Of a DNA stretch of 64,000 bases, positions 11,500 through 22,100 are shown in pieces (within the stretch, counting starts at the first letter, position 1; the number at the start of each line of letters is the position of its first letter). Origin of the DNA: Trebouxia sp. TZW2008 (lineage: Eukaryota > Chlorophyta > Trebouxiophyceae > Trebouxiales > Trebouxiaceae); NCBI GenBank assembly GCA_002118135.1, contig BDIU01000062.1, positions 310,001 to 374,000 on the forward strand, written 5' to 3'. The translations under genes and the position numbers were made by a program. The notes below the pieces were generated by a model. That model was not told where the DNA came from and did not search any database. It saw nothing but the letters and a program-made list of their open reading frames with translations.

Positions 11500-12308
11500 C
11501 CTTGACAGTGCATTATTATCTGTATGTGCCAGGCAGACGTAAGCTCGAGCCGCTATTGCAGTGGCAGTTTTCGCGAAACCGTCCGCAAGCCCCGACCTTG
11601 AGGGGATATGAGTCCCGCGTGATTGTCCACATACGCGTCGCCTTCGGTCTGCATGCTGATCATCCGATCAAGCGACACTTTTGACGACTCCATAGCGAAA
11701 CTGCCGAGGCGCCAAAGAGCGCTCTACGCGTTCAGGTCCGGCTCAACGTCAGCAAGCTGGCGTTATTCGGGGTCACATCTCGGTGCGCGCGACGCTCTTA
11801 CAAGAGTGCAATGTTTGCGGAACCTGATCTGCTGACACTCGGCCGACCGCCGATGCTGTGACGCATGTCTGCAATCTACAGCGCACACAATAGTTCGACT
11901 GTTGAGCTGAGCTGAGAATGATGCTACCGGCTGACGACGCACATGGCTCCATGTGTAGTGTACGGAACCCATACGCAACGCGTAAGCCAACCGCGTGCAT
12001 AGCATGCACATTTCTAGGCAGACGTAACATAGCATGCAAAGCATACAGTACAAGCGCCCTCCCGCTAGACCTGGAGAACAAGAGGCAGCATATCCGCAGA
12101 TCCTGCACAAGTCCCCATATTGCGTCAACTTTCGCGTGCAAGCCGTTGCAGGGTACGTAGTTGGTTGCACGCTTGCAGAAGCTGCATGCAGTGTCGACTG
12201 CCTCATACAGCGTCTTGTGCGCATCTGCTGATATTGTGCATGACAGCAACATGCATACTGCTTGTTGTCGTATCGAACGTGCGCCTTTTGTCTGCAGAGA
12301 ACCGTAAG
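11500..12308. promoter_or_regulatory. Shared divergent promoter region (channel / conserved gene)
   Basis: The start codons of the minus-strand channel and the plus-strand gene at 12309 face away from each other across about 800 bp. The region is visibly more GC- and CpG-rich than the surrounding introns, as expected for an algal 5' region. Open frames on both strands here do not resemble proteins. No TATA box is evident. Confidence 0.5.
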
Positions 12309-15300
12309 ATGAGTGCGCAACGATCTTTGGAGGACGTCGGTGTGAAGCGTGCCAGATCAGACAAAGAGCCCGACACTAACGACAAATCAGCTGGTGCGCA
12401 GCCGCAGGCCAAGAAAAGTCACACAACCCCAAACGATAAAAAGCAAGGCAAAGCTCCGGATCAAAGCAAAGCGAAGGAGAACGAGAACTCCACTTCGAAC
12501 GTGACAGATGAAAAGCAGGCTGCAAAAGGCAAAGCTGTGCACACTTCAGAAACGAGCGCCCAAAAGGACGAAAGCTCCAAGCAAGCAAATGCGAAGCAAG
12601 ACGAGTCGAAGGCAGACAAGCCAGAGCAGAAGGATGTGAAGAAAGAGGAGCCAGCCCAGGGTTCGACAGGGGATGCAGATGCAAAGGCGCCATTGCCATC
12701 CAGTGTGCCTAAGCCAGAAGGTACTATCTATTCCGCTCAGCTCCTTTTCACCACTTGTGGCAGCTTATGTGCTCTGTTCTGCATTAGCATACGATTGCAT
12801 CAACCAATGCACGCCTTCCCTGATCTCCCAACTGTGTTTGCAAACACTGCTCAACAACTTGAACATTCTGTTGCAACTATTTGTGATTTGCATGGGCATT
12901 TGAACACCATACCCGCAAAAACCTGAAAGCAAAGCCTCAGACGGTCTGAGTCAGACCTCAACTGCCACTATGCAGGACTTGTTGAGGAAGGCAGGATCTA
13001 CTTTCTGTTCCGCCCACGTGTGAATGTGGATCACCCCACCAGCGTGAATGACATCCAGCGCTTCTTCATGATACTGGCACCCACCAGCAGGCCCAAAGCT
13101 CACTTCAGGCTGCTGATCATTGGCAAGAAGCGGCTGCCCATCCCTGACAAGCATGAGCGCTTTTTTGGATTTGTGGAGGCCACAGCAGGTGCCTGCTATT
13201 CACAGATGCTCTGTTCACCTCTCCAAGTGCAACATCTCAGTGCATGCTCCATGGCGCGCTCATGAGTTGCAATCAGCCTATTGTAGCAGTTCTATGACAG
13301 GCCTTGGGTGTGATGCAAACACTCATCCAGACAGCTTCAGATCTACTCAATTCGACTCGACACGTTTGCTGAGGCGTAGCTTGTTTGTGGTTTACGTTAC
13401 GGGACGTCAACAAACACTCATCCATGCTCATGCCTCAACGCCAGTGATGCTTGTAATTATGTATCCCCGCAATCAGCCATGGTGCTGGGTGTTGAAACAG
13501 CAACACTGTGGGATCACATATGTCCAAGATGCGATTGGCTGGTGATTGCAGAAAGTATGGAGGAGCTAACAGGTCAGCTGGGAGAGACTGGCAATCAGTC
13601 AGCCACACGCGGCTACAGAACAACAGAGCCTGCTCGTATTGCTGGCGAAGGTAAGCTTGCAAGCTTTCTCAGTTGCGTTTCCCACCAAAAAAATCATGCA
13701 TGAACCAAGTCTTTTTGGACAAACTGTCACTGCACCCAGGGTGCATGAGCAATCAAGCAGCAATGCCTTGAGTGTTTGATGTGATCAGCACCTTGTACAA
13801 GCTGTGATTGAGCGATGCGATGCGTTGCTGTCATGCTGCAATACACTGCATGGTTTGTTCAGCGATGGCAGAGCAACCACAATTGCCTGTAATGTCTGAC
13901 AAGAAAGTGCTTATGCCCCTGCAGTCATCAGTACTATGGCATGGCAGTTGCTCTGTGTGTGACACCCGTGTTCACCCGTGGTTGGCAGTCATTGCTTGTG
14001 CACATATGCAACTGCCCTGTGGTGCAATATGCAGCATGGTTGTGTGATGCAGGTGTATATGAGATTGTGTCCAGAGATCAGCGCAAAACATCTTTTGCAT
14101 ACCGGCTTGAGATTCCACAAGAGCCAGGGGAGGTGCAGCAAGAGCTGCAGATCAAGAAGGAAGCCAGCTACACTTTGTCTATGAAGGTGATCTGGTATTG
14201 CAAGACCGTGTCATGGATTTGTGAGTGATGACATGCAGCAAGCACAACCTGAGCCTATTCACCAGTGTTATCATTATTGTTGACAAGCTTCTTAGTGAAG
14301 GTGATCCTGCTGGGTGCATGAGGAAGCATTCAAGTGCCTGCAAACAGTTTGACTTCAGAATGCTGCTGTTTGCTCAAAGGACTTGGCACAGGTCCGCATG
14401 GTGCCGTGCTTGAAATTGTATTGTACAAGTCAGCAGTCTAGTCTTCAGCACGAGGCAGTGAGTACCACTGCACCTCAGAACACAGCCAGCAGTGTCCAAA
14501 GCAAACCCGTCAGCAATTTACTTTCATTACACTCAGGACTGCTGATGTTGTCAAGCTGTGTGCACACGTGTCAAAGGCGCAGATCGGTGACTAGTGTTGC
14601 TCACTTTAGCAATGCTCATGCAGAACCCTGACAACAAAGACAGTGAGCCACCCAATGCTGGTTTGTCAAACAAGGCAGACTACAAGAGTGGTCAGAAGAA
14701 GCAGTTTGGCAACTACCGCTGGATTGCTTGCCATGATGCCTCCCTCCTAGATGCAGAGCGCTGTGAGTTCATTTTCATTGGAGCCACAGAAGACTTGCAA
14801 GGTATGAACTGGCAAGTCACGATGACAATGACAACATGGTCAGGTGGTGTTTGTTAGCACAGGTGCTAGGTGTGTCCTGTCTTGAAAGTATAGCATGTGC
14901 AAAACACGGCACTGTTAGTAACAGTTGTGCTGACATAACACAGTCAGCTGTTTAAGTACAGTCCTAGCATGCTGACTTGTGATTCTCTGAATATAGGAGG
15001 TCAAGAGCCAAATTTATGATGTCTGCATGCTTGTGTGAGTGCAATTCAGCGGTTGCTGCACCTCTGCTTCAGTTCTGGTTTTGCACCTGTTGGGTGTTCA
15101 TTTTGATGATTCCATGAATTGCTGCATACTCGTGGAGCATTTGAGTCTCAACGGCAGCATCTGCTGATTACAGGTCAAATGGGTGAAGGAGGCAAGCATC
15201 TGCAGCAGGCAGCGAAAGAGGATGTGGACAACTACCTGAATGATGTTGCTCCTGATGGAGTTGATGAGCATGACGCCCTCATTGCAAAATTGAGGGATGA

Positions 15301-15361
15301 AACAAAGGCTGCTCAGGGTGACCTGCCTACTGAGGCAGCTGCGACAGGCAACTGGCAGTGA
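12309..15361 (+). CDS. Conserved family protein with charged N-terminal extension, function unknown
   Basis: Phase-consistent exons: 12309-12720, 12976-13188, 13552-13650, 14053-14186, 14624-14801 and 15174-15361 (TGA), about 407 aa. The first ~137 residues are Lys/Glu/Asp/Ser-rich and disordered. The rest forms a compact domain with GRIYFLFRPRV, DIQRFFMIL, FRLLIIGKKRLP, FFGFVE, FAYRLEIPQEPGEVQ, LQIKKEASYTLS and FIFIGA. From memory this motif order resembles an uncharacterised family in bacteria and algae (IYFFYRPRV ... LAYxLELPEEPGxVQ ... EASYxxSVKNP); no reaction is known to me. The start is set at 12309 because the charged region begins there, although the frame stays open upstream. There is no signal peptide or TM segment, so it is likely a soluble protein of the nucleus, cytosol or an organelle. 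All exon junctions keep frame, which supports the model. Confidence 0.75.
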
Positions 15362-16115
15362 GCAAAAGAGAAAGGAAACGTGTACGCTGTTGCGCATCAT
15401 GACAGTGTCCTCTCTCAATGGAGGCAGCCCAGGACAACATTAATGAGAGAAAGACACTCACAGGCCGTATGTTGCTGATATATATAGAGGTTTTGTGCTT
15501 CGCAGCAGCTTCGAGAGAGCCTTTGAGCTAGACGCGTTTGTGGCAATGTCAGCTCATGTTGCAAGGCGATTCGCAACTTTGGCCACAGAGTGGGCGCAGC
15601 AGCCTAGCAACCGCATTCTTTGGCACGCACAGAAAATGCTGCCACATATTTTTTGTGGGGTTGAGCAACGTTTTACTGTTGATTAGGAGACTGGGTAGGT
15701 CTCATGAATGTCATGACTGCAGCAATGGATATGATTATCTGATCGGATTGTGGCTGTCACACAGTTGCAGTTTGTAGTGGACTGGCATTGCTCAAATTTG
15801 GTCATTCGTCAATGTCTAGCGCCTGTAGACGTAATGCTCATGCAGCGTGAGCAACCTGAAAGCAAAATGCTCAGTGAGAGCTGACAATAGCCAGTTGTGC
15901 TTGATGCCACCAAGCAAGCCTGAATTTGGAGCCAAGCTCAACGAGAAGAAGAGGGCACAGGAGCACAGCATGCATGTGCTGCGTAGGAACAAATGCGCGA
16001 CGTACATGGCGGAAACGCCGGCCGTCAAGCTCTAGGGACGGTGTTACCTCTGTGTTGCGAGCCTGCATTGACAACGAAGCCGATGTGCTGACGACGGCAG
16101 GTCGCGACCGGTCGC
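15362..16115. other. Intergenic region, no gene seen
   Basis: It separates the 3' end of the conserved gene from the helicase start on the same strand. The last 200 bp are CpG-rich and probably hold the helicase promoter. The short open frames lack family likeness. Confidence 0.4.
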
Positions 16116-19100
16116 ATGGAGATAAACGTTTTGGACGATAGTGACGAAGGTGACGTTCCGCGCAAGCACAAGCTAGACACATCGTCTATTATTGGCGATG
16201 GCAGTTCGCGTCCTCGTCCTGCCAAACGCCGTCGGCCGGATGCGTCGTTGACGCACGTCAGTGACACTGCTGATCTTACCGAGGACGCAAGTCACGTTAG
16301 CGATACGGTCTTAGAACCAAGCGCGACCGAAGCGCCGACTGTGGCTGCTACTGCGCCTTCCAGCGATGCCGAAAGCCCAGCTTTGAGTTCACAGCAGGTC
16401 GTTCCCCTGCTTGTTGGCAAGCATAATTCGCACTTCAACCCCACGCGACAAAGTGGTAGACTACTGACGCTGCCTGCCATTGCTGCAGCAAGAGGTTGAA
16501 GACCTCGTGAAGGAGGGCAAGAATGTATTCTTTACAGGGAATGCAGGAACAGGCATGTACAGGCTGCTCCGCATCATGATTTAATTGCATTCACAATGAC
16601 TTTCAAAATGCTTACATGCAACAGCATCAATCATCAGGGTACCCGCAATACATCAGATCTATGCTCCTACAGGAAAGTCCTTTCTCCTGAACAGAATCAT
16701 ACAGCATTTTCGGGAGGAATACGGGGACGACTTCAACGCATCAGTTGCAGTCACAGCAGCCACTGGCATTGCTGCAACCCACATCAGTGGCACCACACTG
16801 CATTCACAGACTGGCTGCGGTGTGCCTCAAACAATAGATGACTTCGATCGCATGTGGAAGCCTCAAAGCAGAGAAAGGTGGCGCAAAATGAAGGTACACA
16901 CCGTCAGAAAAAGAAAAAGAAAAAGAACAAGAAGCACAAACTATCAAGAACAAAAGTCTATGCCAGGGATCGTCACACTTGGAGCCTGTAATACTAAATG
17001 CAGGCTGAACCCCCAGCAATCTGCATGTAAGACGCAGAGGCATATGGCACATGGCATGCAGCATTTGCAGCGCCACTTGTTGTAACCAGGACTCTTGGTT
17101 TCCCTGCAATGCTCAGGCTCTAGCGCGACATGCACACTCTTTGCTTTTGCTTCCGCTATATCTATGCACATATCGTGAACAAGAAAAATTTTGAATGTCA
17201 GGGGATCATGCTGAAACACGTGTCTGTGCGCGCACATGTCTGTGCCCACAACAGTCCAGCATTGCTGTTTAGAAGTGGCAGGCGGTGAGATGCACCTGGC
17301 TGTCTATTAGACAGCCTGCAAGCTTTGCTGCAGGGATGCTTCTGCCCTTAAGTTTGCAGCCAAGTTGGCTGTGACTGAAGGGCTGATGTTGCCAAGGCCT
17401 TCAGCAAGTTTTCATGACTTTTAGAGTAACTACAAAGACGCTCGGAAGAAACTTGCCTGGCGAGACAGGAGTTTGGGCCACACACACCTAGCACATATGC
17501 TGGAACGTGTAACAAATAGTATTACTATTTGGGTAACATGGCTGCAGGTGCTGATTGTGGATGAGATCAGTATGGTTTCAGCTGAAATGTTCCACCAGTT
17601 GGAGCATCATGCACGGCTGATCAGGGGAGTGGACAAGCCATTTGGTGGTGTGCAGTTGGTCTTGTCAGGAGACTACTTCCAGTGAGCTTCCTTCCCCACT
17701 AAATTGCATGACCAGTTTGCTGTTCACAGCGACAAACTATTAACCCATGTCATGCAGGCAGCGGCTCATCAATTTGTTGCACAGCCAACTGCAATGCTGC
17801 GATGCATATCAGAGGTCCAGAGCTATACACTCAACCTCAGCCCGCGTGAATGGTTATCGAGAAATTGCCTGCAGGCCTTGAGGCTTTTGCATGTTTTGTG
17901 GGTCAAATTGCTGCACCTTGTATCATGACACTGACCCAAATCTCAACTCTCCTAGGTCAGGGAAAGTTGCTTGATCAGTGTCCAATGCCAAGCTTACAGT
18001 AAGTGATGCTGCTGATACACATGCAGGCTGCCACCCATAGAGCGGCGGTGGACGTCAGGGATGGGCAAGGATGCCTTCATGAACCGCGGCTACACCTTCC
18101 AGTGCCCCGCCTGGCAGGCCTGCAACCTCCACCAAGTCCTGCTCACCAAGGTGATCTACGTGCTGCTCACTGAAAATGCATGACCATGCTAGGTGCATAC
18201 AGCAGCAATGAAATGCATCCATTGAATGTTGTACAACGCCTTTGTGTCCCCAAATCCTGCTGACTGAGGTCTGCCACTTGTCCAGCCATGTACCCATCCA
18301 TACGTCCATCTGTCCGCTTGTGCATCTGTCCGTCTCTCCATCTGTCCATCCTGCATGTCCCAAGAATCTAGCATTCCGCAATCAAACTCCGCTACTTCAC
18401 TGCCCGTGGATGCTTGCATATGGCATTTATTGTACGTTCCAGTCTCTTTGGCCTGTCTGGTAGTCTGCTGCTGGTCTGCTTGCATGCTTGCTTGCTTGCT
18501 GATGCGTTGATCTGATTGGTTTGCTGATCATCACGTGCATGTGCATTGGATGACATGCTACACATCAATTGCACCATGCAATCCACGGAACTACCAAAAT
18601 GCCCTACCTGCTGCAGGTCTTCAGGCAGCGCAACCCAGAGTTTGTCAGGATGCTGAACGACATCCGCATAGGCAATGGCAAGACAGCCATTCAGCAGCTG
18701 TTGAGCCTCTGCACACGGCCCCTGCCTGAGCAGAATGGGGTCAAGCCCACTCAGCTGTTCAGCAAGAATGCTGATGTGGACACTGTCAATGCTGCTGAGT
18801 TGAAAGCACTGCAGGGTGAAGAGGTAACGCATCTTGTAACCCTCACAGACCAGCACTGGCAAAAGCTGAGTGTGCGCACACAGCCCCTGCCTGAGCAGAA
18901 TGGTGTCAAGCCCACTCAGCTGTTCAGCAAGAACGCTGACGTGGACACTGTCAATGCTGCTGAGTTGAAGGCACTGCAGGGTGAAGAGGTATGGTTCACT
19001 GGCAAAAGCTAAATTTGTGCATTGTTGATGTGAACAATGTCAATGCTGTTGAACACTTTACAGCATGAAGAATTAGAGTGCATTGCAACCTTTACAAAGT

Positions 19101-22100
19101 GGCACTGGCACGAGCACAATTTGTGTATAGCAATGCTGATGTGGACACTGTCAATGCTGCTGAGTTGAAAGTACTGCAGGGCGAAGAGGTAGGCTGCCAC
19201 GCGCCCATTTCAAACAGGCACTAGCACAAGCTATGAGTGCTATTGTTGCATGCGTACGTGCATGTTGCATCAATGTGTTTCATTGACAGGTTGCATTGAC
19301 ACGTGACTGCTGTTGCGGAAGGTGGTCATTGCTGGGTTGTTGTTACACATACATGGTACCTCATTCAGTGAGTCACTGAATGCTCCCATTGGATTGACAA
19401 GTTGCTGTTGTGCAGGTGGTCATGGATGGGCTAGACACAGTGGAAGTGACCCCTGCTGAATCGACGGGGCAGACAGGCAGCAGCAACATGCTACCTTCAT
19501 TACTGCTACACTGGCTCTCATTGTATGAATTATTGCATCATTCACCAATGCACAGCATACAACCATGTCATTCTTGTGTTGTCCAGGTGGTCATGGATGG
19601 GTTGGACACAGTGGAGGTGGCCCCTGCTAAGCTAGACGGTGAAGGTGGCAGCAGCCTGGCAGCAGAGGAGCAGCTGTGGCGCCATGAGTTCTTCCGGGAC
19701 TGCCTTGCCCCTAAGAAGGCGGCCTTCAAGGCAAGCTGCAAAGCATCTGCATTGCTTGCCATCCAGACGAGAACTCTCAAGACAAGGCACATTGTGTTTG
19801 TACTGACTGCCATGCAAACAGAACAAGCGCAAGCACATGCATCAAAAACAATGATTGAAATGGTCATCTTCATGCTGTTGCTGCCTCCAAGACTGTCTTG
19901 CTCCCAAGAATACCAAGACAAGATGCAATGATGCTTCTGCTGCTCATGCTGCTGTTGCTGTTGGTCCTGACAATGGTAGGCACGGATAGAATGTCCTTGG
20001 AATGTTTTGGGTCAGATGTGAGGGTCAGCTGTTTGGTATAGGTTGGCGCGCAAGTGATGCTGCTGAGAAATCTGGAGCTGACAGGTGATGACCGCATGCT
20101 GGTGAACGGCAGCAGGGGTGTCATTACCAGGTTTTTGCCCAAACAGGTATTGCCCACAGCCTGTGCCCTCATGCCTCAAAACATCGTCATGCAGCCTAGA
20201 CGAAAGTTTGGTTTTCACAACCAGTGCAAGTGCCTGTCAGCATCTTGAACTGCACACAAGCAGTCATTGAGGAAAGGGTCCTCATAGGGTTTGATCACTG
20301 ATATTGTACCCATGGCCTGGCCATTTGCCTCAGGCAGCTTTCATTCCTGACAGCCAGCTGTCCCATTGCACCTGCTATTGCCTTTGTGTCCGCAATAGTG
20401 CATCACCATATATAACACTCTATATGCAATACATAACACGCAATGCGTAACATGCTATAAATGGAATTTGAGAGTATGAGTCACTCAGATGCACTGCAAA
20501 CCACAAAATACGCAATAAGATGGGGCCAATACGTGACATGCAACACGTAATTTTTTTGAAGTGTTAATTGTTGAAGAACATATTCTGGGATTCACTGGTT
20601 TGTAGCATCTCTTGCCTGTCTGAACAGCAGCTACCCTCAATCTTGTCGAATTCGGTGAGCCTCTGCACCCCAGTATTATGCTTAGCCATGTCATCATATG
20701 ATTGAACCAACTGTACATAGATCGTTCTGCAACCCAGCTGTACTCTGTCAATTGTTGCCACAAGCCCAGCAAAAACCAACATTAACATGACTTGCACATG
20801 CAATGTTGACCAATATGAAAACAGTTCAATCCTGCAGAGGCTTCTCAATGCTTGCAGGAGCGATTGAAGGAGCTGGGAGGGCTGAGAGGGCAGGCCCAGG
20901 CGCCTGGGGCCGCTGCCAGCAGCCCCTTGCCAGGCCCTGAGATTGGCAAGCTGGAGCAGTCAATGCAGAACCTGATGAAGTAAGTCAAACGCATCCACCG
21001 TGAGAAGTGCTCATGGTGTCTGCTACAAATATGGTTATGTCATATGCTAACCCTCGTCTGCGTGCTTTCCGCCTTGCAAACCAGCAGAAGTCGGTCTTTT
21101 GCAAAAGTTTTGTTGTATGTGCAGGTTGCCTTGCAACCAGCCATGTTGTGAATACCATGCATGCGATTCAGCACAGCCAAACGCTTCATATCTCGCATGA
21201 CACTCATGTAACTGGAGGGACATAACGCGGGGCACAGACCCCTAGGAACTTTGGTAAAGGATGTGATGTGTAGTGATACTGACATGACAATCAAAGTGGG
21301 CTGCAGGTAGCCCAGCGCTCACTTGCCTGTGGTGAAGTATGTTCAATGGACAGTAGGAGATGCTGCTGCATCAACACAAAATCTGTTCCTGCATGGTCAT
21401 CTTTTGACGAGACAGGACTTGGGCCACGGTCAGCCAGCCCCTTTGTTAGAATGTGTCACAATGTCTGTATCGCTGCAAACTTGGGCTGCTGGTGGCCTGA
21501 CACCCATTTGCCTGTAGTTATGGCAATACAACAAGCTGTGCTCACTGTTTTGCAAACAAACTGTGCTGCAGGTGGCCTGGTACTCACTTGCCTGTGGTCA
21601 AGTTTGTGAATTGGCGGGAGGCGGTGCTGCTGCTGCTGCTGCTGCACCTGCTGACGACCTGCATTCCTGCATGACCATCCTTTTGGCAAGACAGGACTTT
21701 GGACACAGACGCCAAAACTCCTGTGTTGAAAGACATCACAATATTTGTACTGCTAGCAAGCTGTGCTGCAGGTGGCCTGGGACTCACTTGCCTGTGGTGA
21801 AGTTTGTGAATGGGCGGGAGGAGGTGCTGCTGCCTGAGGTCTTCACAGCAGAAGTGGCTGCAGTAGGAGTCTGCAAGCGCCTCCAGGTCAGCTTCTTAAA
21901 CCTTCAATCTGGCTTCTGCTTGTGCCTCAACTTCTTGCTCATGAACGAGGCAGGAATTGGCAGGAAAACGAGGTGGGAAGGGGGGGGCAGGAATTTTGTC
22001 TGTCTAAAACACACTGGATGCAACTGGCTGATGCCATACTTGTCATCCTGTCCAAGCTCAGTGCTAGTGTTGCAATGTGGTGTTGATGTTGACTTGCCAG

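Noticed and set aside
11763..12320. 185-codon minus-strand open frame upstream of the conserved gene
   Set aside because: No domain likeness, it spans a CpG-rich divergent promoter, and open frames on both strands there are equally long.
18055..18485. Asp/Arg/Gly-rich open frames on the minus strand
   Set aside because: They come from the tetranucleotide array and lie antisense to helicase exon 5 and its intron.
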